Of a stretch of 64,000 nt of DNA, positions 21,557 through 33,498 are shown in pieces; the stretch's first letter is position 1; the number at the start of each line of letters is the position of its first letter. A model generated the notes under the pieces. The model searched no databases. It was not told where the DNA came from and was given only the letters and a program-made list of their open reading frames with translations. Origin of the DNA: Laetiporus sulphureus 93-53 (Eukaryota; Basidiomycota; Agaricomycetes; Polyporales; Laetiporaceae). A program made the position numbers and the translations under genes. The stretch lies in NCBI RefSeq assembly GCF_001632365.1, contig NW_024468555.1, positions 124,001-188,000 on the forward strand, in the 5' to 3' direction.

Positions 21557-24500
21557 TCCACGCGATCCTACACCCCGCTCAAGATGGTCGGTGATGGTTC
21601 ATTCGGCACCGTGTGGCTCTGCGATTGGCATGGGACGCTACCGCCCAATACACCCATGTCCGCCATGCAGTGCGGTGCCGGTGCAAGGCCGGAATACGCG
21701 CGAAAGCGACTCGTCGCAGTCAAGCGGATGAAGAAGAGATGGGAGGGCGGATGGGACGAGTGCAAGAAGCTCAAGGAGCTCGAGGTGCGTGATTGCTCGT
21801 CGCGTACCGGTCAATGTCTGACCGTATCCTATCCAACGGCAGTCTCTGCGGGCGATACCATACCATGAGAATATAATCCCTCTATACGACTTCTTTCTCC
21901 TGCCCACGACGAAGGAGCTCTACTTCGTCTTCGAGTCCATGGAGGGAAATCTATACCAGCTCATCAAGGCTCGCAGAGGCAAGCCGCTGGCAGGAGGACT
22001 CGTTTGCTCCATCTTCCAGCAGGTCGTGTCGGGGCTTCACCACATACACTCACACGGCTACTTCCACCGTGATATGAAGCCAGAGAACCTGCTCGTCACG
22101 ACCACGGGACTGTATGACTACCGCGCGCTATCATCCATTGCTTCACCAAACGTTCCGGTTGAACGTGACGTGGTCGCCATCGTGAAGCTCGCCGACTTCG
22201 GTCTCGCGCGGGAGACCAAAAGCAAACCTCCATACACTGAATACGTCTCTACCCGGTGGTATCGTGCTCCGGAGGTACTGCTCAAGAGCAGGGATTACTC
22301 GAATCCTGTGGATATGTGGGCGCTCGGCACCATCATGGCCGAGCTTGTAAATCTTAGACCACTGTTCCCCGGGCAGAACGAGCTGGAGCAGCTCATGCGT
22401 ATCTGCGAGCTACTCGGAGATCCCTGTCAGGACTATGGCCCAGATGAGCGAGGAAAACCTATCGGAGGCGGGAGGTGGTCAAGAGGCGTGAAAATGGCAC
22501 GGGGGGTCGGCTTTGAGTTCCGAAAGGTTCGTGACTGCAAGAAGTCGCTTCATGACAGCATATGCTAACTGTTTCCAGATGGAACCGCAGAATTTCTACG
22601 CTCTCTTCGATCGTTCAGTCCCCGTTGAGCTGGTCGAATGCATTGCAGATCTTCTCAAGTATGATCCCGACGCCCGGCTTACTAGCCGGCAATGTCTTGA
22701 GCATCCGTACTTGCGGAAGTTTGCTCCGCTTAACAATCCACCGAAACCATCTGCTCAGGCATCTCAGACGTCAGGAACTGTCCAGCCCGTTTCGACAAAA
22801 CAGTCATTACGGAATGGGTCCGTTTGGAGCACCTCTCTACAATCCATTGCTCCTCGTCATCTCCCGCCATCACACTCCTACACATCTGTCAGCCAGAAGC
22901 CGGAATTTCAACCATCAGCACCCCCGGTCAATGCGCATATACCCGATGCCTCTTCCTCACATCGGTCGTCTTTCTACGATACTTCCTCGGCACGGCCACG
23001 GGCAATCTCCGATACATCAAGCAGGACCTCTGATTACGGCGGCGAGCCGCTCAACCCCATACGTGTTGTGGGTGTTTCTCCACAGATCGCGGACTCTGCA
23101 TATGCCTCTTCGGTGTACTCGATCACTGGAGCTGACCGTGTCACGCACTCGCTATATGCGGGGAGCGGTCAGTCGGATTGGGATGCGATGGATGTGTCGC
23201 CGCACGTGGAGGTCCCAGAGCAATACATTGTTGCCGACAATCAGTCGACGGAGATTCAGACCTCGCCAATGGCGCGCGAGTATCCTTCCCGCCCCGTGCA
23301 GCCGGAGCCCATTCAGGATCATTCACATGCAGACGCGCACGATGCCCATCACTCTCACGGGCACAAGTTGGCGAAGCTTCCGTTTGGCTTTGGCAAGAAG
23401 CACAGCAAGTGGGGCCTCGGAATGTTTGGGCATGGAGACAAGAGCTCGCATACATTACCACCTGTCCAGGAGGTCAACGTCTCTTCCGCAAACTCGACGC
23501 CATCTCTCAAGCGAACCCAAACCTCCAGCACGGACAGCCGTTCGCTGTCAGAGTTGTCGCCGATTAGTGAGGCTCCGACGAACACGATCATGGACGCGAA
23601 GACGAGGAAGAAGGAGGCCGAGCGCATCGTCCGTGAAGCGGAGAAGCAGCGTCGTGAGCATGCGCGCAAAAAGCATCGCGATCAAGCTCGCGCGGTCATG
23701 GAGAAGCAGAAGCTTGCTCTCACTCACGAGGCGGCGGTCCTCGACTGGCAGTGGCTGTCGGCGCAGAACTCCCAGATCGGCGCACCGCCTGCGTTCCGGG
23801 ATAAGGGCAAGCAGCCGATGGCCATGGGTCCCATCAGGCAGTCACAGAGCCATGGTATGAGTTCTAAGACCGCCAAAGCTTCAGGGAGCGTTTACAGTCC
23901 GAGCGAGGGCTCGAGCGCGCGCGCCGACTGGCGGAGAGACGAGCGGGTCTCGAAGGCCCGGCGGAGAGAGTTTGATGATGATCACTCGATGTCGTCGACG
24001 GATCTGCCGAGCGGGATGTCTGTCATCTCGTTTGCCACGGTTGACAGTGATCCAGGTCCTGCGCGATCACGGCATCGAATGAGCAGCAGTGTTTGCAGTG
24101 GTGGTGACCGTGTGGGTCGAATGACATCCTTGAACTCACTACGGACTTGTATGGACGAGTACTCCCTGCCTGGTCGTTCGTCTGCGTCGTTGTCTCTGGA
24201 GCAGCAGCTTGTCAACGAGTTCCATATACGCGCGTCCGTGGACAGTTCTTCCTTGTCGGATGGAACGTCATCGCCGCCACCGCCTCCTATGCATATGCTC
24301 TCGCTGTCGTCGCCGCCTTGGCAGCAAAGTTGCGATCTGTCGTCAAATGCCAGCACGTTGGACAGCACCAGCACATTGTCTCGGCTGCAAGATAGGATGT
24401 CGTTATCTCTGCACCCGTCAGTTCGACATCCAGTGCTACCGGGTGGGCAGTCATATGGGCGACCACCCAGTCCTGGTGTCGCTCCGAAGTCTGCTATTAA

Positions 24501-24704
24501 TCCGATGTTCAAAGTTGTAAGTACGGGTCTTTTTCTACCACACGTCCTGACTAACGCATTCAGTAGCCGCCATTACAGCGCTTGGACAGACCGGGTTCAT
24601 TACCACCTTTCTCGCAATTGGAGGCAGTTGCAGACGGAGAATACCCTCCGCTGTCACCGATGTCGTTCACATCGCCTGACGAGATGAGCAACGACGAGAT
24701 CTGA
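21557..24704 (+). CDS. Ime2/Crk1-type serine/threonine protein kinase (5' end unresolved)
   Basis: The frame opens after a CATAG acceptor at 21556 with TRSYTPLKMVGDGSFGTVWL, so a short first exon lies upstream, perhaps near or in the gap. Exons then are 21557-21784, 21843-22526, 22579-24516 and 24567-24704. Kinase signs are the Gly loop GDGSFGTVWL, VAVKRM, HRDMKPENLL, DFGLARE, and an activation loop with TEY followed by VSTRWYRAPEVLL. The T-x-Y loop and overall sequence place it with the RCK/MAK family: yeast Ime2, which drives meiosis, and Ustilago Crk1, a morphogenesis kinase. The remaining 600 or more residues are disordered and Ser-rich. The last acceptor is a tandem CAGTAG, and only the downstream AG keeps the frame open. 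Confidence 0.85.
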
Positions 24705-26954
24705 CTTACAACTGTTCCACTCACATCCAACGTCCCTCATAGGGATCAACACATTCTTTGGTTTCTATTTAAGACCATCGGTTCTCGTTCTTGCTCTCAT
24801 CTCAAGGTAGTGTCGACATGCTCGCCCAAGTTATTTCTATCGCTGCCATCTCCGTCTCTCCCTGTCATCGTCATCCTAACGCCAGCATTCATCCCCCTCT
24901 CTATCACTGTGCATCGGAGTGTCCTTGCATTATCACTTTGGCGGACCCAGGAGGTTGCGTTCAGTCACGTTTATAGCTGTGCATGTACAAATCCGGTTGA
25001 CGTTTTCCCCTCGTCTTCTCCCTCTCCTTCCATTCGCACGCGTACTATATTGTTTGTCCGCTATTCATACACATCTTTGCGCTCACCCTGCAGTTTTTAC
25101 CATAGACTCCGATGTATTATTACCCACTCCAGGTGGTTGTGCAAAAAAGGGGATTGGACTCGCATCTATAGGCCAGTTCATGGCTGCACGGACTCTGGCC
25201 AAGTGAAATTTATGTATACACTGATTCATATGATCATTCTGTGCTTTCTGGCTGATACCGCAGCGGATGGATGTGGTGAGCCTCGCCATCAAGCTGCGTC
25301 TATCGGACCGTACTGATCACCCGCCAATTGGCTTAGCTTGCGCATGCATGGAAGAAGAGGATAAATGATATCGGTGGTCATTTGAATTTCGGAATGAGGA
25401 CGATCGTTATCGCTATGATAAAGCGGCCGAACGTTTTAAGACAATGATGAAACTTCATAACAGCATTGCATATTCGGAGTCCAAACAATCCTACGGCGGC
25501 CAAGCATTGGTATCGCGATCACGCTTCGGGTCGAGAAAGGACCCCGCATTACCCCCGATCTCGATTTCGGGAGAAATGCGCGGAACTCCGACACCATTTG
25601 CTACAGTTCAACCTCCGACACTCCGCTTTGTGTTGCCAGCTGCGGTTTAAAACTCCGCTTGTCTCCCGAGAAGGCAGGGATGCACGCGCGCTATCGAAAT
25701 TGGCAGTTCGAATGGGGGGCTTCCAAAAATCAGCAATGCTCTTGCACTTGCACAATGCTCAGAACTGCATGCACAACATTTAGTATCTTGTGTATTAGAC
25801 ACAGGATGATATATTCCCAATAACAGCACCGACAATTGTATGCATTAAACCAGATTTAGAATGTCCGGACACACACCAGGCCTCCACCCAGCTGCAGACA
25901 CACTGTCCGGATTCTGGGACGCGGAGAAGTGAAGCTAAAATCGATCCATTTTGTCCAAATCTGAGGCTCCCGGGGGTCGCCATCAATAACTATGGGACCT
26001 TGGGCTTGGCGGAAGGTGGCGGGAGGCGGGCCGCCGCTCGGTGCTCGGTCACCATGGAGCCCGAGCGACTTGTTGGCTTGCCGCTGCTGCGTCGAACGTG
26101 TCGCGGTGTGCTTCTAGCAAGAATCCGATGTGAAGAAGCATTCACCGCCGACGTGATCCATATATGTCTGGCTCGATGGTTTCAACTGGATCCTCTGCTT
26201 GGCTGCAGAAACTGTTTTTGTCGACGGTTTTTCAGTCAAGACAATCTTGATTTATATATCCTGCATCTTTTCCGATGAATCAGTGGCGAACAAGCCGTAG
26301 TTCTCGACTTCAACAATGCCTCACCAGAGTAAATTCACATGCTTGTTAAACCGTGCTGCAATCTTAGTGCACTCTCCGTATCGTTGCACCAGCAGATAAC
26401 AAAGCATTCAAAAGGATCTGACTGCTCAATCGCCGAGCAATATCGACCATACAGGTTCCGCGTGCATGGCGATAGATGTCTGAACTTTGAAGTCCATCCA
26501 GTTGGTGTTCATCGGCACCTCAGTTCTGCACGAATTCAAGGCCTCGATCGAGGTATGGGCGTATGCGAAGCACATCGAACGGCGAGCGGTAGCAAGAGCT
26601 TGTCGCCAGCCAGCAACACAAAGATGCGATCAAATATAAATTGCACAGATGGACTTTGAACTGAGCTCAATGATTGAATCTAAGTGACTCTTTCGACGAA
26701 ATCAAGCGATATACGAAATGCCTGTGCACGCACCTCATCGGCTCCAAACTGTGGCATAAGAGACGTACTATCCATAAATGAGGGCGAAATCTGTTGATAT
26801 CGCATTCGCCAGACGAAGTCATTGTGTGACGATTCGAGGCTAAGGACTTCATGCAAAGTCAGAACAAGACAATCACAAGATCTTGTTTTAAGCTCTCGAA
26901 GACAGGTCCTTAATAGCTAATCTATACCGCGGACATGAATATACATCGGTCTGT
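24705..26954. other. Intergenic 2.25 kb, no confident gene
   Basis: Frames at 24810-25316 and others are short and without domains. A weak inverted repeat around TGTCCGGA is seen at 25858-25915. On the minus strand, 26690-26855 and 26470-26600 contain coding-like stretches (for example QQISPSFMDSTSLMPQFGAD) with plausible splice borders but no complete model, so a decayed gene is possible. No transposon ends, tRNA or array were found. Confidence 0.4.
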
Positions 26955-27622
26955 TCAGTGTTCGTGCCCATGATGAGGTATTTGCTCAAAGCGCAAACCA
27001 CTACATCATCCTCAGTTGCCAAGTCTCAGTAATGAGATTGAGATAACGCACCAATATCTGCATTTCGGTCGGATTATGTGACGAATACGAAGAAACAGTG
27101 CACCCTGGATGTGAGTGCTCCTGCGCTCCTGTGAATATATGTGAAACTCACCCGCACGGTTGAGGACCTGCTTTGTCCTGCCTCGAGTGTTAGGACGCCT
27201 GACGAGACATAAGCGACTTAACGCACCAAGTTAATGAAAATCTTCGGGTGACCGAGAGGACCTATCCCTATTGTGCATAGATTTAATGAGATCTCATTCG
27301 CATAATGGCATGAAGACAGGCACATACCACCATCACAGACAGCCTTGCGGCCATGCACAACGCGGATAGGCTCCTTGCTAATCATATCCATTGCACTCAG
27401 AGGGTTCGGTTGGAGCTCCATGATGGTCTGCTCGAAGCGGGGACCAGATTGGGCTTGAGGGCGTGGCCGCTGGCTAGTGGACCATGTTGTCGGGTAGTTC
27501 GGAGCCTGAGGCTCGACAACCTCCTTCGACGGTGCTTCTTGTGCGGGCGCAGGGGTCTGGGGTGATGAGGATGCGAGGCGGGCAAGAGGGCGGCTGAGGC
27601 GAGGGAAGCGTCGGGCGAGCAT
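26955..27622 (-). CDS. NDUFS6: Mitochondrial complex I subunit, NDUFS6-like (13 kDa Fe-S/zinc subunit)
   Basis: Exons are 27328-27622, 27227-27267, 27152-27177, 27052-27057 (6 nt) and 26955-27000, giving 137 residues. The N-terminus is Arg- and Ala-rich without acidic residues (MLARRFPRLSRPLARLASSS), typical of a mitochondrial presequence. The conserved end is the zinc-binding block GPLGHPKIFINLDKAGPQP and CGYCGLRFEQ, matching the NDUFS6 family in the matrix arm of NADH:ubiquinone oxidoreductase. The 6-nt exon ATATTG supplies the bases for Gly-Tyr-Cys. Reading on through that region in one exon meets a stop, so the micro-exon model is preferred. The gene diverges from HSP104 with 353 nt between start codons. 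Confidence 0.88.
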
Positions 27623-27794
27623 AGCGTTGTGAATGACGGCGGCGGCGCGGCGCGGTGACCGTGACGCCCGCCACAGGGCGGAGGCCCGTGGGAACGCGCC
27701 GAACCTGCCGGGCGGTGCCGAGGCTTGGGCTGCGTCCAGAACGGGAGAGCGAGAGTGACATGGTGTGACATCATGACCATGTATGGCTTGTGTT

Positions 27795-27809
27795 AGAACG
27801 TTCGGGAAC
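27795..27809. promoter_or_regulatory. Heat-shock element of HSP104
   Basis: The sequence AGAACGTTCGGGAAC contains three alternating nGAAn units with exact 5-nt spacing (GAA, TTC, GAA), the consensus binding site for a heat-shock factor trimer. It lies 167 nt before the HSP104 start codon and 173 nt before that of the divergent complex I subunit gene. Function is inferred from sequence and position. Confidence 0.75.
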
Positions 27810-27866
27810 GGCGGAGAGTCGATGAGACGAGACCAGCAGCGACAACAATATCGTACGCGGACCAGC

Positions 27867-27873
27867 TATAAAA
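27867..27873 (+). promoter_or_regulatory. TATA box of HSP104
   Basis: TATAAAA lies 103 nt before the ATG at 27976 and 58 nt downstream of the heat-shock element. This is the usual order for an inducible heat-shock promoter. Confidence 0.65.
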
Positions 27874-27975
27874 CACTCATCCGCTCCTCCTGCCCCTCGT
27901 TAAGCTTTCAATTAATTTTACACCCACCATTCTCTCTCCCTTTTATCCCCCTAATCACCGTTTTTGTCTGCGACC

Positions 27976-30900
27976 ATGGCTTCGAGCATGAACTTCACCG
28001 ACAAGACTCAAGAGTCGCTGGCCGCGGCAATCCAGCTCGCGAAGGACTATGCTAACGCTCAAGGTAACTCTACTTAGTTTTGGGAATTAATGGCGCATAC
28101 GCTGACTATTTTATCTACAGTCTACCCCGCGCACATTGCGTCTGCGCTCCTGAACGAAAGCGCAGGAGAGCCGGCCGCACCAGGAGGTTTGACCCAAGCT
28201 CATGGCGCTTCGTTGTTTCACAATGTCATTGAGAAGGCGGGCGGCGACTCGGTAAGCATGTTCTCGCCAGCAACTAAGTATCGTTGTTCTAACAAGCCGT
28301 TTTCAGACGACGGTCAAGCGTGGTTTGCAGAAGCTCATCGTCCGGATACCCACTCAGTCGCCACCGCCGGATGAGATCTCTTTTAGTTCCGCCGCGCTCA
28401 AAGTGCTCAGGGAGGCTGAGAACTTGCGGAAAACGATGCACGATTCCTACATTGCCCAGGACCACATCCTTGCTGCACTTATCAAGGATACGTCAATAGA
28501 ACCTGTGCTGAAAGAGGCCGGCCTCACTGAGGCTGCTCTTAAGACCGCAATCGACCAATTGCGGGGCAATAGGCGAGTTGACACCAAGAACGCCGAGGAG
28601 GGCTTCGACGCGTTGAACAAATACGCAGTCGATCTTACCGCACTGGCAGAGGAGGGCAAGCTCGATCCTGTCATTGGCCGTGACAATGAAATTCGGAGAG
28701 TCATTCGTATTCTCTGCAGACGGTAAGTTGCACGTGCTTCCTCAATTGCAAGTGTTGGAATGCCAATGTGCTAATGCTACACCTACAGGACAAAGAATAA
28801 CCCGATTCTACTGGGTGAGCCCGGTGTCGGAAAGTCCGCCATTGCAGAAGGCCTCGCGCAGCGTATCATCAACCGCGATGTCCCAGCTTCCTTACTCTGT
28901 CGCTTGTACTCGCTCGACATGGGTGCGCTCATGGCTGGTGCGAAGTACAAGGGTGAATACGAGGAGCGTATCAAGTCGGTCCTTAACGAGGTCGAGAAGG
29001 CCGCTGAGGAAGGCCCCGGCGTCATTCTTTTCATCGACGAGCTGCACCTCATCATGGCTGGCCGCGGCGCCGAAGGCGGTGGCATGGATGCCGCAAACCT
29101 CTTCAAACCTCTTCTTGCGCGTGGCAAGCTGCGATGCATCGGTGCGACAACGCTTGCGGAGTATAGGAAATACATCGAGACCGATGCTGCCCTCGAGCGT
29201 CGGTTTGCGCAGGTGCTCGTGAACGAACCGACCGTTCCGGAAACGATCAGCATCTTGCGTGGTATCCGCGATAAGTACGAAGTACATCACGGTGTACGGA
29301 TACTCGATGGCGCGTTGATCCAAGCTGCCACGTTGGCGCACCGTTACCTAACGTCGAGAAGATTGCCTGACTCTGCTATTGATCTTGTGGACGAGGCTTG
29401 CGCAAGGTCAGTACACGCGTGCTTCCGTGTTCTTTCGATCAGATACTGACTTAATTTATTTAGTGTTCGCGTCACGCGTGAAACAGCGCCTGAAGCGATC
29501 GACAAGCTCCAGAGACGGAAACTCGAACTCGACGTTGAAATTCACGCACTCGAACGCGAGAAGGATGAAGCATCGAAGGAGCGTCTTGCTATCGCGCGCA
29601 AGGCAATCGCGAACGTCGAAGACCAGTTGCAACCTCTGCTCGCACAGTACCAAGCCGAGAAGTCGCGTGGCGACGAAATTGCCAGCGTCCGGCGCAAGAT
29701 GGATGAGCTCAAGGCGAAAGCGGACGAGGCCGAGCGGCGGTACGACCTCGCGACTGCTTCTGACCTGCGATATTATGCTCTGCCTGACTTGCAACAACGG
29801 CTTGCGCAGCTGGAGGCGAAGAAGGCAGAGGAGGACGCGAAGGCTGGCGTTGGTAGTGACACAGTAACCCCAGAGCAGATCGCCGAGATTGTCGCGAGGT
29901 GGACGAATATCCCTGTGACACGGTTGATGAGCACGGAAAAGGAGAAGCTGTTGAGGATGGAGAAGATCCTTAGCGAGCAGGTCGTGGGCCAGCCAGAAGC
30001 CGTCAAGGCTGTGGCGAACGCGATCCGGCTCAGCAGGAGTGGTCTCGGAAATGCTCAGCGACCAATTGCGAGCTTCCTCATGGCTGGCCCTTCGGGTACG
30101 GGTAAGACATTGTTGAGTAAGACGGTGAGCATTCAATGGAATGAGTTGTGCGATGACTCTTACTGACGGTTCATTCTGCAGCTCGCGACGCTCCTATTCG
30201 ACTCGCCGGACGCCATGATCCGTATCGATGCTTCGGAGTACTCTGAGAAGCATTCAATCTCGCGTCTCATTGGCGCTCCTCCGGGCTACGTCGGCCACGA
30301 CCAAGGTGGTCAGCTCACCGAGTACATCCGCCGCAAGCCGTACTCGATCATCCTCATCGACGAGATTGAGAAGGCATCTCGAGAGTTCTGCACGCTCTTC
30401 CTGCAGGTGCTCGATGATGGTCGTCTCACGGATGGCCAGGGTCGTGTTGTCGACTTCAGGAATACGGTCATCATCATGACAAGTAACCTCGGAGCTGTCT
30501 TCCTCAACGATATGGGTGAAGGTGCTGTCAAGCCGGAGACAAGGGAGCTCGTCATGGGCGCCATTCGGGCGCACTTCCCGCCCGAGTTCATCAACCGTAT
30601 CGACGAGATCGTCATCTTCGTAAGTGTCACCTCATAGCGTCAATGTCGATATGTATTCTGACTTGTGTCTTTTTTGCAGCGCACACTATCACAGAAAAGC
30701 ATCCTCAAGATCGTTGACATCCGTCTCAAGGAGGTCCAGGAGCGTCTGGCTGATAAGAAGATGGTCTTGGACGTCGAGCTCGCGGCAAAGCAGTACCTCA
30801 TGTCGATCGGCTACTCACCAACATACGGTGCGCGGCCACTCAACCGTGCAATTCAACAAGAGCTGCTCAATCCACTTTCCGTCCTGATCCTCTCCGATCG

Positions 30901-31048
30901 CATCCGCGACGGCGAGACGATTCGGGTGAAGTTTGACGGCCCGCACAACCGGTTGGCGATCATTCCGAACCACGAGGGTAGCGGAGACAATATGGATGTC
31001 GACTACGAGGATATCGACGGCGACGTCGAGATCGAGGAGATGGACTGA
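27976..31048 (+). CDS. HSP104: Hsp104/ClpB-type protein disaggregase
   Basis: Hsp104 is a hexameric AAA+ machine that pulls polypeptides out of aggregates with Hsp70. Exons are 27976-28063, 28121-28251, 28307-28722, 28789-29406, 29464-30124, 30182-30619 and 30680-31048, all in phase, giving 906 residues, against 908 in yeast. The N-domain ([20 protein letters not shown]) precedes the first ATPase domain, with Walker A GEPGVGKS near residue 220 and Walker B-type ILFIDELH. A coiled-coil middle domain ([17 protein letters not shown]) follows, then the second ATPase domain with GPSGTGKT near 626 and [10 protein letters not shown]. The tail is very acidic ([18 protein letters not shown]), as expected for co-chaperone contact. 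The promoter has a perfect heat-shock element and TATA box. Confidence 0.97.
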
Positions 31049-31445
31049 GCGACGAGCGCGTGCACCTTGTAGTGTAGTAATTTCTTTGGAGTCGGACATT
31101 CATGAATCCAAAAGCATGTGGCATTGTATCTTTAGCAATCATCATTGTACTGTCTCTGTAATACCAATACATATTCTCTCCCTCTGTGTCCTCTGCTGCG
31201 TGCTAAGAGTGTCCCACCTTCTTTGCTGCAATGAGCGCAATGCGTGATGTGCGTTTGACCCGGACAGCTTCGGAAGGTTCTATGTCAATATACCGGACCC
31301 ACTGCCTCGGTGATAAGCGTTCCTCGTTAGACAAACTGTTATACAGTCAGTTCTCCTCTTCCTGTTTCACTGTTGACTGCCTTTGGCTAGGCGGCCAGGG
31401 CTTATGACGTGCTGGATTCATCCATACGAACTTCGGCTGTGTCTC
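31049..31445. other. 3' flanks of two convergent genes
   Basis: This spacer separates the HSP104 stop from the stop of the minus-strand gene at 31446. The part after HSP104 is T-rich, as expected for a 3' untranslated region. No gene is seen. Confidence 0.5.
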
Positions 31446-33356
31446 TCATGAGATATCTGCCCCACCACACACGACGTCGAGACGCACCATGTTATTCTCT
31501 CTAATCATGGTAATGCCCAGATTTGTCAGATGTTCCTCAAAATGTACGGAGACCATCCGATAGAAGCAGCTTTGCACCCATTCTTCACGAAGGTGCCATT
31601 TGTGAGTCTTCAGTCGTCTCGTATCGTCGGCGACCAGCCCTTTGCAGTTCTCGTCCGTCAGATCCAGAAGTTGGATCTCGTAGTAGCAGTCGTCGATTGG
31701 GCAAATCCAAGTGAAGTCAGTTGACGGGAGCATGGGCCGGTGATAGAGGGCAGCAGGGATAAGGGCAATGATCTCTGGATTGTACGGTGTACTGGACCGG
31801 GAGGGCAGGGAGGCTTCTGAGCTGGAGGGGGATGCGGGAGGTGTTGACGGCGGAGAGAAGTCGGAGTCGTAGTGGACGAGAGTGCTGGCATCAAGATTTT
31901 CTACATCGACTCCCTCATTGCCAAGGGGAACCTGTGGGTGCGAACCTGCAGCTGTCAAATTGCCCTGTCGTCGGCTTGATAAGCCAGACTGCGAGGTGCG
32001 TTGAGTAAGTCAAATGGTGTTGCAGTATGATGCAGCCACATACCTTCGGCTTGGTCTTTCGCCGCTGTGGAAGCCTCTCCGGAGGTACTTCATCATAAGC
32101 ATCACCATCGGAACCGTCGTCTCGATCCACATCGTCCCACTTGCCCCATCTGACGCCTTCTTTTTGAGCAGCCAGTCTCGCTCCGCGCGCTTTCCGCACC
32201 CATGCCGTCCACACCTCTATATCAAGTGTTTTCCTCATTCTCTGCTTTTCTTGGTCCAAGATCCATTCCGCGTGTGCTGCAAGCAAAGAATATATCTCTG
32301 CTTCAGGAACATGCCGCAGAACATGCTCCCGGCCAGCCTTCATGCGCCCGCCCGTGTCAGGCTCTATGTCACTGTCGTCTGAATCGTAGACTTTGCGCCG
32401 GACGCGTGGTGGGGCGGATTTAGCCATGTGCTCTTTGTAGAGTGCGCAGAACCATTCCGGTGTTAAACGCTCAAATGGTGATGCAGGACTGTCACCGCCG
32501 GAGGAAGCCAAAGATCGGTCGATTTTGATGAGTTCTTCGAGCACATGAAGAGCACGGTATCTCGCAAGATACTAATACATATCAGAATATTGAATTGGAG
32601 AGAGGAGGTATTATGCGCACCTTGCGACTATGGTGATAGGTGATGGCCTCCATGGATCTCACTTCGTAGTCTCGGTTCCTCAATGGGAAGAAGCCTTAAA
32701 AAAGCAGATGACTGTTCAACCCTTTCACCTACCTATTCTTACTCTTCATGTACAAGCCGTTTGGCACCATCTTATCTAAGTCCAGTAGCCCCATTTAGCA
32801 CTGTAATGGTAGAACACCGAGACTTTCAGATTCCACATACTCATGAGGTACACAGCAGACATGTTTTTGACACCTTGAATGACTATCTTGATCTTGAATC
32901 CTGAGGCATTGGCGTAGATATCTTCAAGAGTCGGCGATTTGTCTGGCAGTCTACTACTTCGTTCATTCAGATGCAGTGAGACGTCGCGATTGCGGATGTC
33001 ATTGTTCAGTTGTTTGATGGCCTTTGCAGTCAACCAGCGCAGTTGCGATATCCTGAGTGTTCCTCGGAAACGAACAGCGTCATTGCCAGTAACGCGTTCC
33101 TTGTCAAATTCTGGTTGGGACAACTCGCATTGCGTGAGCCTGTTTCGAATGATGGATCAGACTACAATGAGATAGGATCTTGACACACAGTGGCTTTGAG
33201 TACTAACCCTATAGGCTTCCCTCTGCATTCCAGCATGAGGAGATCCAGGCATAGGACACTCTTCGGCACACTCTTGCAGGCCTCCGTGAGGACATCAGAG
33301 TCCATGTAAGGACCGAATGGTTCTTCTAGAAGGACGCGCAAGGAGATAGGTGGCAT
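31446..33356 (-). CDS. Conserved fungal hypothetical protein
   Basis: The start at 33356 reads MPPISLRVLLEEPFGPYMDS. Later exons carry FRGTLRISQLRWLTAKAIKQ, SSRLPDKSPTLEDIYANASG, YHHSRKYLARYRALHVLEEL and LTPEWFCALYKEHMAKSAPP, then an acidic Asp/Ser run, and VPEAEIYSLLAAHAEWILDQ. The final exon (31446 to about 31958) has a Ser/Pro linker and a Cys-containing block with TWICPIDDCYYEIQLLDL and HFEEHLTNLGI, which could bind metal. Several short introns are supported by frame changes with GT/AG borders, though I did not fix every border. The blocks look conserved and structured, but I do not recognise a named family. The gene diverges from the NIPA-type transporter gene, with 142 nt between start codons. 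Confidence 0.65.
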
Positions 33357-33498
33357 TAAAGCAAGTTTTGTACTTTCGATTTATCCAAAAAAAGTCGAAA
33401 TGGCTCAGCGCGACTGCGCAATGCACGACGCGCCTTCGATACGGAGAGCACGTGCTGGAAGGCCACACATCCGAAAGAGGAAATCAAGGCTGCTTAGC

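Noticed and set aside
20544..21594. Long open frames on both strands across the N gap
   Set aside because: Most of their length is N, so openness means nothing.
22562..23860. 432-codon plus-strand frame
   Set aside because: It is a shadow of the disordered, Ser-rich kinase exon 22579-24516 in another frame. The kinase frame carries the conserved sequence.
25858..25915. Inverted repeat around TGTCCGGA as a miniature transposon
   Set aside because: The arms are only about 12-14 nt with mismatches and an indel, and no target duplication is visible.
27058..27105. In-frame insertion of about 19 residues in the NDUFS6-like protein instead of a micro-exon
   Set aside because: With the available acceptor the phase is wrong and the frame meets TAA. 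The micro-exon gives an exact family match.
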